64,000 nucleotides of DNA from Craspedostauros australis. Taxonomy: Eukaryota > Bacillariophyta > Bacillariophyceae > Mastogloiales > Achnanthaceae. Below the pieces are notes generated by a model, which was not told where the DNA came from, ran no database searches, and saw only the letters and a list, made by a program, of their open reading frames with translations. Positions 9,216 to 19,505 of this stretch are shown piece by piece. The first letter of the stretch is position 1. Each line of letters opens with the position of its first letter. Position numbers and translations under genes: made by a program. The DNA is taken from assembly GCA_026770025.1 (NCBI GenBank), contig JAMXDE010000063.1:232438-296437 (forward strand), read 5' to 3'.

Positions 9216-9949
9216 GGTTGTGTTTGTGTTGTGCTCAAAGAAGCGGAGCCACCACAGCGCACCCACGAAGGAGGAACAGCGGTATAGCCAACGTTGTCGC
9301 GTGATCGAGATCAGCACCGAGCGACTTTCACGTCGCTGGTCGAAGTCGGGCAGAAATGGAAACATTCTGCCCATGACGGTTCGAATTCGCAGAGGTGTGT
9401 CCAAAGGAGCCGAAACAATCAGGTCCGCGCACTCCAAGCCGCACGAACACGAACATGACGAAAGGGAACAAGGAATGCGAAACGAGGGAATTCACGAACG
9501 AACCTGTCTGAAGGCCCCGGCATTGTGCTGCTTAGAGACTCAAAACGTCCAAATGTCGATGTGACAGCACAATCGATGAGATTTTTCATCCTGTAGTGAG
9601 ACCTCGCGAGTATAGGCCATCTGCATCATTGTGAAATAGGGCAGAAACGCAACACACGCGATCGTTCCAATCGTCATGGCTTGCGACTACAAATGGAACC
9701 GGCACGTGTGGAATCCAACGAAAGGAGCCCATGCACTTATACTTCTATTAATGCGCATCCTAAACCTGCCTGACCATTTTCTCACGTATTCGACAATGTA
9801 CGAACCAAGTACGCACAGGCGTGGTGAAAGCAATCAGTTCAGATCGAACGAAGTAGATTCAGGAAGCAACGAGTCGTAAGCAAAGGGGGGAAATGATACA
9901 TATTCATGTGAAACGGCTTCGAATCGAGGGATTCTGAACCTAGTCATCG
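9216..9949 (+). repeat. Diverged repeat flank, inverted relative to 30600-31000
   Basis: No gene recognised. Several blocks match the reverse complement of 30.7-31.0 kb in the same order: AAAACGTCCAAATGTCGAT near 9542, CGTTCCAATCG near 9662, GATGCGCATCC-like sequence near 9752, and a block ending GTACGCACAGGC near 9810. The match is interrupted and diverged. It looks like the flank of a larger repeat family that also carries the 192-bp monomer. Confidence 0.55.
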
Positions 9950-10140
9950 TGTGAGTGTGACTTTCTGCTACGGCACACACTGCACTGTAGACCAACTGTT
10001 CATGGATGTCAACGTCAATCCCAATCCATTCACGCACTGCGCCCACTCCAACCACACCCCAGAGAGTGTGGCCACGAAGTGTGCGGCCTTCACCGCATCT
10101 GGAAGGCATTCAAATGGGATGAACACAATATCACATCATT
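9950..10140 (+). repeat. Single 192-bp satellite monomer, opposite orientation
   Basis: Begins GTGAGTGTGACTTTCTGC and ends near ATCACATCATTTGTCG. It is the reverse complement of the monomer found in tandem at 20.4-21.2 and 29.7-30.6 kb, diverged but with all blocks in order (CACACCCCAGAGAGTGTGG, CATCTGGAAGGCATTCAAATG). Only one copy lies here. Confidence 0.8.
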
Positions 10141-10940
10141 TGTCGAGACGTACATGTGAGTATATGTCGAGATGTACGTGTATATGTGCATCGTTCACCC
10201 GTTATTCTCTCATACGCACTTGGACGGTATAACTACATTCGTGTCGATAGTATGCTGTGATTCGTCAGAATTACAATGGAAATGGAGCACACGAAAAGGG
10301 GCAAGATTTCTGGAGGAAATTTGCAATCGACGATTTCTGAAAGAATTAGAACATCGTCCGTCCATCCATCAATGGTACCAAGAGAATCTCGAGGTACTTC
10401 CCAACTAAACCTCAGATGACGATATCATCTGACAGACTGCTGCATCACCAATGGAACGTGACATCTGGAGAGCAGAAGGACACCTACTGACGTTGACAGG
10501 ATGTCATCATGTCACCACGTCGACATCTGTCTCCAAGTCAGAGCAGGAGGCAAAGATCCAATGACCGAAGAGGATCAGCATCATGGATACAGAAGGTGAA
10601 CTTCAAATGGTAAGTACTCATGGAGTAGGAACCAGTACTGAACGAACAGAGTGTCGAATGCGGAGTACGTATCGAACACGGAGTATCGTGTAGCACGAAC
10701 ACACAATGTTGAGAGAGAGAGAATACAGAGAGAATACAGAGAAGAGCAAGAGAGCATCTCGCGTACCAACTCATAGTCGGAGACCGAATCTACAAAATAG
10801 ACTGAAGCGCCAAGAGCATCGGGCAAGAGAATGGGCGTACACCAAGAGGATCGGAGTAACCAACTAATGGAATAGCAAACGAACAACTATCAACCAACAC
10901 CATCTTCCACGATCGTAGGTTACCGTGAGCGGAACTTGCC
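10141..10940. other. Unassigned DNA between satellite fragments
   Basis: No gene recognised. It contains a small perfect hairpin CAGATGA-CGATA-TCATCTG near 10413-10432 and a GAGAGAG/GAATACAGAG run near 10711-10745. Open frames are under 105 codons and show no family features. Confidence 0.5.
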
Positions 10941-10944
10941 AACA

Positions 10945-11037
10945 ATCATTGTGTGAGTGTGACTGTATGTTACGGCACACACAGCACAATGGATCGACTG
11001 TTCATGGATGTCAACATCACAATCCAATCTAATCAGT
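10945..11037 (+). repeat. Partial 192-bp satellite monomer at the left edge of B copy 1
   Basis: GTGTGAGTGTGACTGTATG onward matches the first half of the 192-bp monomer in + orientation, then degenerates just before the TSD CATCA. The right flank of B (20193 on) does not resume this monomer, so the target was already a degenerate border. Confidence 0.7.
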
Positions 11038-11042
11038 CATCA

Positions 11043-11729
11043 AGTTGAGATTCAATGAGGGACAGACTAGTACCGAACACGGTATCAACCCGATGGGAGA
11101 AATTCCTGTTTTGGCGCGAAATCTTCCGACTTGATTGACCACCAAACCTTTTTCTCCTCCTTTCTCTCCTCCATTCACGAATCCATCATGACTCAAACCT
11201 GACCGACCTGACTCACACCCCACCTGGGAACTATATGCTCTTCAGATCCTCCTTACTAAAACTTATCTCGATTCCTTCATTGCTGATGACCACCACACTA
11301 CCACCGTGGTCTCAGCATGCGTATCCAACTTGCTTCAACTCAAGCAATGGAATCCGAGTGTCAGCTTCAGCCACAGCCACTGCTTCATGACCGTCACCAC
11401 TGATTGTCATGACCTACACTGCAGTGTAACTACATGTGCGGAGAGCAAGGTACTGTATTGACTGTCTACTCTGTTGCACTGAATCAAGTGCATCAGTGCA
11501 GGGTCTCGCCAAGTTGTGTGGCATCGTTTCTTCACCCTACTAACACCAATAAGCTAACTCATAATAACGGACTAGGATTAGCTACAAAGCACTCTACTTC
11601 TCATCGTTACAAGTTATAACTATTCAAACAGCACACCTCTCTTGAACTGCATCACACGGCTATCCCGAAGCCGGCAGATTCACGAGGCATTCTCCACCGA
11701 TTCGCGACGCCTACGCACGAATCCTAACT
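11043..11729 (+). repeat. 5' LTR of B copy 1
   Basis: 687 bp, AGTTGAG...CCTAACT. It contains a small hairpin TACCG-AACA-CGGTA near 11073-11086, a CT-rich stretch near 11149-11175, and a TATA-like AACTATATGC near 11228 that could be the promoter. Open frames inside it are by-products. Confidence 0.95.
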
Positions 11730-11744
11730 GGTAGCTGCGAGTGG
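11729..11744 (+). promoter_or_regulatory. tRNA primer-binding site of B
   Basis: TGGTAGCTGCGAGTGG, whose first T is also the last base of the LTR. Its reverse complement would end GCTACCA like a eukaryotic initiator tRNA-Met and would fit an acceptor strand CGCAGCT. Assignment to tRNA-iMet is an inference; it needs the host tRNA sequence. Confidence 0.6.
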
Positions 11745-11804
11745 TTGCCAAATACTCTCTTATCAACTCCACCGAGCATCTTCCTCTGCCAACCGATCGC
11801 AAGA

Positions 11805-12138
11805 GTCTCTCTGAGACGAAGCCAAAAGGCACAGCTCGAAGACCGAGCTTCCAACAAGGACCACGTCCTCACCGCATGCATCTGATCTGAAATCAGATCC
11901 CCACCGCTCGAAAACCGAGCCACTCAAGAGGACAAAAGTCCCAGCTGAAGGTAAGCGACCCAAGGTCGAACTTCAGTAGCCTCTGCCAAAGCAAGCAATA
12001 ACCGCACTCGCCGACCGAGTGCGAGCCCCTCCAAGCCTGCATCGAACTTCAGTGCACACCTTCCCAACGAAGTGAAGTCGAGCAAGAGCAAGAGAAGGCA
12101 AACAGATCGATCCCCTCGAAGTCCGAAGACTATTCGAG
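11805..12138 (+). promoter_or_regulatory. Hairpin array in the B leader
   Basis: Ten or more short perfect inverted repeats between the PBS and the gag ATG: 11805-11817, 11821-11830, 11833-11849, 11857-11869, 11884-11899, 11906-11920, 11930-11941, 11956-11968 inside an outer CTGAAG/CTTCAG pair (11945-11976), 12003-12023 and 12115-12138. Three share CTCG-N5-CGAG with loops AAGAC, AAAAC and CCGAC. Two share GGAC/GTCC arms. Possible roles are RNA packaging, dimerisation or internal initiation; none is demonstrated. Confidence 0.75.
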
Positions 12139-12156
12139 AAGTCCCCGTCATCCATC

Positions 12157-15100
12157 ATGGCGGAAGAGACAACTCCTGCCACGCTGGAAGAGCTGCAAGC
12201 GCAGCTCGAAGCGATCACGGTCGAGAACGCTCGCCTCACACAGGCGACGTTGGCGGCCGAAGCCGCTGCAGAAGCAGCAAACGCGGCCATAGCCACTGCC
12301 CAAGCAGCGGCGACAGCCACCACGACCCCAAGCCGTCCCGGTCTCGAGCGCAGCCGCTCCGCTGGCGACACAAGACCTCGAACGGAACAGTCCTTCCTCG
12401 GCGACAGCATCTTCGACATGGAAACCCCCATGCCCAAGAAGAGCAGAAAGTCAGAAGAGGACAGCGAAGACGACGACCACGACCTCTCTGGGAAACCAAC
12501 CGTTCCCATCATGGGAGGTATCCTCAAGCAAGGACGCAACTGGGTGCCCTGGACCGCAGGCGCGCCGAACGGGCATTGGACGGGCCTCCAAGACGAGTCA
12601 CACACCAGGTGGACCAACTCTCAACAACAGAGAATCCTCCATAACGGTGCTGACTCAACCAACCAGTCCAAGCGAGAGCAAGGACTCACCGACAAGTTCA
12701 AGAAAGGAGGGAACATCCAGCAGTTCATTCGCCTGGTGCGAAACCACATGGCAAGAACCGGACTCCTCACCATGGCGTACATCGCTGACGCCAACGCAGA
12801 GTCAGGAATGACTTGCGTCTTGGACTCACCAGCCGCCTTCACTCTTGAAGATGCCACCAAGCACTTCGACGAGTTCCATCTGAAGTGGGATCACTACGAC
12901 GTCCAGAACAACGAGACAGCCTCAGCGTTCTTCCGTGACAGTCTTGATCCAGCCCTCGAAGACCAACTCATGAACCGAATCGAGCCGAAGTTCCACGATA
13001 ACTTCATCACTCTCTTCGTTGAGTTCATGAACAGCAACTCGGCCAACTCCTTGGATGAACAAGACGCCCTCGCAGCCAAGATCCGCGAAGTCAACTGCAG
13101 ACGTTTTCCAAACGAGAACGTTGGTCTCATGGCAGTCCACCTCCGTGCTCTTTGCAAGCGCCTCGACGACGCCGGTCGCTTCGACCTTCGTCTCCTCCGA
13201 ACGATCCTCGACGCCTTCCTGCAGGCTGGAGGACAGATCCGGTCTGGTGAACAGTACCGACGTCCTCTCTATGTGATGAAGGATAACCTTGAGGAAATCC
13301 TCATGCGTCTCCCCGTCTTCACGTACGAGTACGCTCGCCCCCAGCTTGCCGCAAAAGATCTCACATGGATGGCAATCTGCAACAAGGCCGAGGCGTCGTA
13401 CGAAAACGAAGTGCGCGGAAATCGCTGGCATGCCATCAGGCGTACCAGAGACAGCAACGTGCCCAGGTACTCGTACGCCAACAACGCCGTCCAGAATCCA
13501 AGCGCCAACGTTCTCGAGCAACACAAGGGTTTCTCCAAGAACGACGGAAGGAGAAACAACTTCAAGAAGCCCAAGGAACGCGACGCCAAACGCAACGCCA
13601 GCCAGGGCTGGTCGTCCAAAGCTCCCAAGCCCGGTGAACCACAGCGCAAGCTTGTCAACGACAAGACTTTCATGTGGTGCGCCAAGTGCCGCCGCTGGCG
13701 TCTCTCGCACAACACTGAGAGTCATCAGGACAACTTCAAGTTCAAGGCGAAGGCAAAGGGCAAGCAAGCTCCCAAACAGGACAACCTCTCCATTGACATG
13801 GCTGCGTGGACATGCTTCACAGCCGCCTCCAGTCAAGACGAAGACACCTGGTGGTCTCTCGTCTGGAACCTCTTCACCTCCTTCAACTACTTCGGTAGCA
13901 TCGTTGGAATGGTTCTCCTCTTCGCCTCACTCCAAGTCATCACTATCGGAGTAGAGTATGGGTGGTACATCGCGGCAGCAAATGCCTGGATGCTAATTGC
14001 CGTAACTCTACTACTCCTCCACACGAACGTACCACGAAGACCTGACTCAATCAACTCTGCTGATCTAGTCTACAACAAGGCACGAGTCAAAGAACGGTAC
14101 AAGCAAGTGCATAAACGTCCAACACACTTCAATGGAGCCGTGAAACGCAGTCTCTACGATCTCGTAATGGAAAGTCTCGACCCAGATGGACCCAAACCCG
14201 TGAACGTGTCGAAAGGAAACTCCCCACGAACAAAACGTGTGTGGCGTCCCCAGGCTCGGACCAAAACTCGCAATCACAGATCAAAACGTCGTCACTGGAA
14301 CCAATCGAAAAATTCCACTTATGGTAAAAACCAAACACCCACGACAGCAAAATTGCCCCGCCAAGAAGGTCGCACCTCATCCATCTCACGAAATCTCTGG
14401 AGCCTGTACCCAACTCGCGGAATTGACTTGATGTATGATCGAAGTCAAAAGCAACAATGTGACAATGACATGCCCGCACTACTCACTCTGCAAGGTCTAG
14501 CCTCCTTCTTCTCCAATCGCAATGCTTTCGCATCTCCAGCTAAAGCTGAGAGTTATCTCTCACCCGATGCTCCATTCGAACTCGTTTGGGACAGCGGAGC
14601 ATCAATTTCTGTGACAAATGACCTCAACGATTTCAGTTCTACTCCAAGTCCTCCACCAAGACCGACCTTTCTCAACGGATTCCTCAAGAAAATCCAAGTG
14701 AATGCGTTGGGAACCGTCGAATGGTATGTCCTTGATGTAACTGGAAGCCCTCGCAAATTGCGACTGCCTGCTTTCCATGTTCCCGAATCAAAGGTCAAGC
14801 TAATCAGCACTTCCAGTCTCCTTGAAGAGTATCAGGGCGAAACGATCGTTTTCAACAAATCCTCCTGCAAACTCAGCGGAATCCTGGGAAACGACGATCG
14901 CAACGCAATCGTAGCGAATTACAAGAAGTCCACAAGGCTACCAACATCAGTCGGCTACAGTGCCGACAACATCCATGACGTGCCAGCTGCACTAACTTCC
15001 ATCGTCTCCACCGTGTCGGACCACAACGTGAACCTCACCCAACCGCAAAAGGAACTTCTTCGGTGGCACTATCGTCTCGGACATTTATCCTTCAGTCGAG

Positions 15101-18100
15101 TGAAGTTCCTGCTGCGTTCGGGTACTCTCACCGGGTCAGAATCGTCTAGAAAGATGCACACAGCTGCGGCAAGGGTCACAAGCCTCCCGCTTTGCGCTGC
15201 ATGCCAATTCGGAAAGCTGCACCGTCGCCCTTCCCCAGGAATAACTCAACATGTCGTCCGTGACAAACAAGGAGTTTTGCGCACCGATCACTTGTTCCCT
15301 GGACAACAAGTATCAGTGGACCACTTCGTCGGTCGAACGCCAGGACGCCTCTTCTCAGGACGAGGCAAAGGCGATCCAAACGAAATGTACAAAGGCGGAG
15401 CCATCTTTGTCGATCACGCATCAGGATACATTCACGTGGAACCTGTGGCAGCGCTAACCACGCACGCCACCCTCGAAGCCAAGGAACGGTTCGAACTGAT
15501 GTGTCGTGATGTTGGAGTCCCCGTACGATCGTATCTATCAGACAACGCCACCACCTTCACCTCACCCGAATACTCCAAACACCTTGAAATCTTCCATCAA
15601 GTCCATCGATTCGCAGGTGTCGGCGCACATCACCACAACGGAATAGCCGAGCGAAGCATTCGAACAATTGTCTCAATGGCCCGAACCATGATGATGCATC
15701 AAAGCATCCACTGGCCAACGATGTTTGATGCTCAACTATGGCCAATGGCCGTCGTACACGCCGCGTACATCTACAATCGCGTGCCTAATCCCGCCACCGG
15801 TCTCACACCCTACGATGTTCTATCACGCATCCGTCTTCCCCTCAAGCAACTTCATAACCTGCACGTATGGGGCAGTCCAGTCTATGTCCTTAACAAAGCG
15901 CTGGCCGATGGACGCAAGATACCCCGATGGGAACCAAGAGGAGAGAGATACGTGAACATGGGTCTCTCTACGAAGCATGCTTCAACCGTACCTCTAGTCC
16001 TATCACCACGGACAGGTTCAATCACCCCTCAGTTCCACGTCGTGTTCGATGACTGGTTCGCAACGATTGCTACCGACTTGAAGCAACTTCCAAGCTATCA
16101 ATCGGAAGAATGGACTCGCATGTTTGGTGACACCACCTTCCAATATCCATTCGATGACGACGATGTGGAATCAATGGAGCAGGACGACATCTTCGCATCA
16201 GACACGCGAGACCACAACCGGTTACAACGCAACGACGATAACACTCCACCACCGAGTTTTGATACGCGAAACCAACAAACCATCCGTGAAAGAACGCCAC
16301 AGGTATTGGCGAAAGGGTCGCAACCAATGACACAACAGATCCCCGATCTCATGAGTGAAGCTCTCGCCCCTCCGATGCCAGTTTCAGAGGGAGCCAACAG
16401 GCAAATGTCCTCGACAGAGGGAGCTCCCGATGAGTCCCCGGTACCTGACTCTACTATAGAGTCACCGGATCAGCGAACACTTCAACCGCAATTGAGCTCA
16501 CCTCTCCGAGAATCACCAACATTGGAATTAGCAACTCCATTACCACTTCCAGCTCCGACGCCAATTCAGACGAGCTCCACGCCACCCATGATACCTAAGT
16601 CTGAGCCAACGCCAGAAAGACCTCAAAGCACGAGAATTCGCAAACAACCAAAGCGATTCACGTACGCACGTATGGGAGGCAAAGCAGCCTGGCTGGACGA
16701 CGAAGACACCGATGATTACTACTTCTGCCCTGCAGTAGCTACCTTGGAAGAGATCGAACAGGCCGCAACACCCAGGGAACTGCACCCCGACTCATCATCG
16801 ATCATCACATTCTCACAAGCTATCGTCGATTGCTTACATACAATCGAACCTCTCCAACGCAAAGGTAGCGACTCTCTCTCCATCGATCTACACCAATTCA
16901 AGGTGGACGCTCACTACTTGTTGCGCAGACTCCGAGGTCGATTCAACACCTTGAATCCACAGCCAACCAACGTCGTCCTCCCAACGTTCGCTCCAAAGGC
17001 GGCTGAAGTAGAAGAAGCAAGCATCAACATGGCTGACTGGTGGCAACCGGACCCCGACAACATGACCGAGGAAGGAGCGACTCCATTTCAGGAGACGTAC
17101 AACAACTTTCACTCGGACATGGAGGACCATTTCGAGAAAGACCTCAACAGCGTCTTTCTCAACGAAGACCTCCTCCGACTGGCCACTGACCACGCCGTCG
17201 AGCAATTCGTGGAGAAGCTGAGCACCTTCATCAGTACTGGCACGATGGAACCCCACTTCGACGCTCTCGACTTCATGTCCAAGGCCAAATCAGGGCCATG
17301 GTACTACCAAGACCCCGAACATTTGATGAACCAAGGGTACCTTCCACCCAAATCTGCGTACAACGCAGAAGCGTTCGTCCAAAGGACTCGCTCCGTGTGG
17401 AATGCGATGATCGAAAATCATCATTACCGTCTCGCATTCGAGCTACTCCGTCGCCAAGTGACGACGATCCGACCAGGACCGTGGCCACTTCCAAGCGAAT
17501 ACGAGATTGAGCAATTCGTCCAAGGCATGATTGAGTCGAACACGGCGCCACTCACTTCGGCCCCAGCGACTCGCTCCGCCAACAAAGGATCCATGCTCGA
17601 CATCGACTCGTCATCCACGCTCGACATCAACCCGTCGTTCATCCTCGACACAGCGAAGTGCATTCCACCAACTACATGGGCGAACATCGAACAGCATGCC
17701 TACTCTGTCGCAATCATCGAGCCACAGAAGGATGCAACAAACTACCCCACCTACGTCGATAATCGCATGATCAGCTACTTTGCCGCAGGTGGCGACTTGG
17801 AGATCGCCGAACGCACCTCGGTGTACAAGGCATCCAACACCGACCCGGATACTCTCTCCTTCGACGAAGCCATTCGCGACGACAACAAAGACGAGTGGAT
17901 GCAAGCCGCCGAAAAGGAGATTCGAGATCTCACGGAAAAGGGCACGTGGGAGGAAGTGAAGAAGATCGACATCAAGAACGATCGCATCTTTCCAGGAACC
18001 TGGGTCTTTCGCCGCAAGCGCCTCCCCGACGGAACCATCAAGAAATACAAGGGACGCTGGTGTTGCCGTGGAGACCTCATGCAAGAGGACTCCTCCACCT

Positions 18101-19422
18101 ACGCACCAGTCGTCGCATGGTCATCCGTCCGCATCTTCCTCAGCACTTCCATCGTCATGGGTTGGACAACAACGTCCATCGACTTCACGAACGCTTTCGT
18201 GCAAGCATCCATCCACAAGCCAGTCTACCTTCATCTCCCTCGTGGATTCAAATCAACGAAGGGTCCCGACACCTGCCTCAAGCTCCGCAAGAGCCTGTAC
18301 GGCTTGACGATTGCTCCTCGCCTCTGGTATGAACACCTCATCCGAGCCCTCACTACGATCGGCTTCAAGGCCTGCGACCAAGAGCAGTGCTTGTTCATCA
18401 AGAAGGACATCATGATCGTCCTCTACGTTGACGATGCGGGCATCGCCTCCAAGACCAAGCAAGCCGCCGACGACTTCATCAAATCAATGCGCGACCTCGG
18501 CTTTGAGCTCACCCAAGAAGGAAGCTTCACCGAGTTCCTGGGAATCGAGCTCAGCCGTGATCCAAAAGCAGACACGGTCCATCTCCGCCAACCAGGACTA
18601 ATCAAGAAGATCCTCGCCACTACGAAGATGACGAACTGCAGTCCGTGCCCCGTACCAACTACGCAGCTCGCACTGGGACAATGCAAGCATGAGCCTCCCA
18701 TGAACGAACCATGGAACTACCGCTCCGTCGTCGGCATGCTGTTGTATCTCACGACCAACACTCGCCCCGACCTGGCATTCGCAGTCTCCCAAGTCGCTCG
18801 CTTCGGAAGTGACCCTCGCCGCTCACACGCCAAGGCCGTCAAGCGCATCATGCGCTATCTCAAGCACACTGAGGACAAGGGTACCATCGTGCGTCCCACC
18901 GGGCAGCTTGATCTCAAGTGCTACGTGGATGCAGACTTCGCAGGACTCTACGGACGAGAAGACAGCAAGGACCCCGTCTCAGTCAAGTCGCGCACTGGCT
19001 ACCTCATTACGCTGGGAGGGTGCCCCCTCATTTGGAAGTCCAAACTCCAAACTGAGATTGCTCTATCTACGATGGAGTCCGAGTACGCCGCTCTCTCTCT
19101 CGCAATGCGCACGCTGATTCCCATTCAACAGCTCATCCGCCAAGTCATCAACAATGCCGGCACCACCATGCCACTGCACACCAACCTCCAGTGCACGGTG
19201 TTTGAGGACAACCAAGCCTGCATTTCCCTTGCTACCAATCATCAACCAACCGCGCGCACCAAGCACTTCCTGACTAAGTGGCACTTCTTTTGGTACTGGG
19301 TCAAGGCAGGGTTCATCTACATCCAGCACATCGCAACACCGGAGCAACTGGCCGACATCTTCACCAAAGGACTGTCCATCGCAGTCTTCGAATACCTGCG
19401 ATTCAAGATCATGGGTTGGTAA
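12157..19422 (+). CDS. gag-pol: Gag-Pol polyprotein of element B (2421 aa)
   Basis: One continuous frame from ATG 12157 to TAA 19420-19422. N-terminus: coiled coil (LEELQAQLEAITVENARL), then an Ala-rich stretch. Gag core about residues 180-430. Zinc finger C-x2-C-x6-H-x4-H near 506-522. Two strongly hydrophobic segments near 565-625 (SIVGMVLLFASLQVITIG and AWMLIAVTLLLL), which is unusual for this family. Protease WDSGAS near 811. GAG-pre-integrase HYRLGH...CAAC near 971-1011. Integrase VDHF, LSDNATTF and NGIAERS near 1054-1165. RT from WVFRRKRLPDG near 1949, TSIDFTNAFVQAS, SLYGLTIAPRLW and catalytic LYVDDA near 2089. RNase H YVDADFAG, ESEYAAL, EDNQACISL and TPEQLADIFTKGL. A long linker with Pro/Ser-rich and acidic parts separates integrase from RT. 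Confidence 0.95.
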   Translation: MAEETTPATLEELQAQLEAITVENARLTQATLAAEAAAEAANAAIATAQAAATATTTPSRPGLERSRSAGDTRPRTEQSFLGDSIFDMETPMPKKSRKSEEDSEDDDHDLSGKPTVPIMGGILKQGRNWVPWTAGAPNGHWTGLQDESHTRWTNSQQQRILHNGADSTNQSKREQGLTDKFKKGGNIQQFIRLVRNHMARTGLLTMAYIADANAESGMTCVLDSPAAFTLEDATKHFDEFHLKWDHYDVQNNETASAFFRDSLDPALEDQLMNRIEPKFHDNFITLFVEFMNSNSANSLDEQDALAAKIREVNCRRFPNENVGLMAVHLRALCKRLDDAGRFDLRLLRTILDAFLQAGGQIRSGEQYRRPLYVMKDNLEEILMRLPVFTYEYARPQLAAKDLTWMAICNKAEASYENEVRGNRWHAIRRTRDSNVPRYSYANNAVQNPSANVLEQHKGFSKNDGRRNNFKKPKERDAKRNASQGWSSKAPKPGEPQRKLVNDKTFMWCAKCRRWRLSHNTESHQDNFKFKAKAKGKQAPKQDNLSIDMAAWTCFTAASSQDEDTWWSLVWNLFTSFNYFGSIVGMVLLFASLQVITIGVEYGWYIAAANAWMLIAVTLLLLHTNVPRRPDSINSADLVYNKARVKERYKQVHKRPTHFNGAVKRSLYDLVMESLDPDGPKPVNVSKGNSPRTKRVWRPQARTKTRNHRSKRRHWNQSKNSTYGKNQTPTTAKLPRQEGRTSSISRNLWSLYPTRGIDLMYDRSQKQQCDNDMPALLTLQGLASFFSNRNAFASPAKAESYLSPDAPFELVWDSGASISVTNDLNDFSSTPSPPPRPTFLNGFLKKIQVNALGTVEWYVLDVTGSPRKLRLPAFHVPESKVKLISTSSLLEEYQGETIVFNKSSCKLSGILGNDDRNAIVANYKKSTRLPTSVGYSADNIHDVPAALTSIVSTVSDHNVNLTQPQKELLRWHYRLGHLSFSRVKFLLRSGTLTGSESSRKMHTAAARVTSLPLCAACQFGKLHRRPSPGITQHVVRDKQGVLRTDHLFPGQQVSVDHFVGRTPGRLFSGRGKGDPNEMYKGGAIFVDHASGYIHVEPVAALTTHATLEAKERFELMCRDVGVPVRSYLSDNATTFTSPEYSKHLEIFHQVHRFAGVGAHHHNGIAERSIRTIVSMARTMMMHQSIHWPTMFDAQLWPMAVVHAAYIYNRVPNPATGLTPYDVLSRIRLPLKQLHNLHVWGSPVYVLNKALADGRKIPRWEPRGERYVNMGLSTKHASTVPLVLSPRTGSITPQFHVVFDDWFATIATDLKQLPSYQSEEWTRMFGDTTFQYPFDDDDVESMEQDDIFASDTRDHNRLQRNDDNTPPPSFDTRNQQTIRERTPQVLAKGSQPMTQQIPDLMSEALAPPMPVSEGANRQMSSTEGAPDESPVPDSTIESPDQRTLQPQLSSPLRESPTLELATPLPLPAPTPIQTSSTPPMIPKSEPTPERPQSTRIRKQPKRFTYARMGGKAAWLDDEDTDDYYFCPAVATLEEIEQAATPRELHPDSSSIITFSQAIVDCLHTIEPLQRKGSDSLSIDLHQFKVDAHYLLRRLRGRFNTLNPQPTNVVLPTFAPKAAEVEEASINMADWWQPDPDNMTEEGATPFQETYNNFHSDMEDHFEKDLNSVFLNEDLLRLATDHAVEQFVEKLSTFISTGTMEPHFDALDFMSKAKSGPWYYQDPEHLMNQGYLPPKSAYNAEAFVQRTRSVWNAMIENHHYRLAFELLRRQVTTIRPGPWPLPSEYEIEQFVQGMIESNTAPLTSAPATRSANKGSMLDIDSSSTLDINPSFILDTAKCIPPTTWANIEQHAYSVAIIEPQKDATNYPTYVDNRMISYFAAGGDLEIAERTSVYKASNTDPDTLSFDEAIRDDNKDEWMQAAEKEIRDLTEKGTWEEVKKIDIKNDRIFPGTWVFRRKRLPDGTIKKYKGRWCCRGDLMQEDSSTYAPVVAWSSVRIFLSTSIVMGWTTTSIDFTNAFVQASIHKPVYLHLPRGFKSTKGPDTCLKLRKSLYGLTIAPRLWYEHLIRALTTIGFKACDQEQCLFIKKDIMIVLYVDDAGIASKTKQAADDFIKSMRDLGFELTQEGSFTEFLGIELSRDPKADTVHLRQPGLIKKILATTKMTNCSPCPVPTTQLALGQCKHEPPMNEPWNYRSVVGMLLYLTTNTRPDLAFAVSQVARFGSDPRRSHAKAVKRIMRYLKHTEDKGTIVRPTGQLDLKCYVDADFAGLYGREDSKDPVSVKSRTGYLITLGGCPLIWKSKLQTEIALSTMESEYAALSLAMRTLIPIQQLIRQVINNAGTTMPLHTNLQCTVFEDNQACISLATNHQPTARTKHFLTKWHFFWYWVKAGFIYIQHIATPEQLADIFTKGLSIAVFEYLRFKIMGW

Positions 19423-19493
19423 TAACCAACAACAACAAACAACAACGAAGGATGAAGTTTTCATCGATACCACAACTCCAATCACGACCCAAC

Positions 19494-19505
19494 ACTGAGA
19501 GGGAG
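19494..19505 (+). promoter_or_regulatory. Polypurine tract of B copy 1
   Basis: TGAGAGGGAG directly before the 3' LTR start AGTTGAG: the expected plus-strand primer site. The purine run extends into the first two bases of the LTR. Confidence 0.65.
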
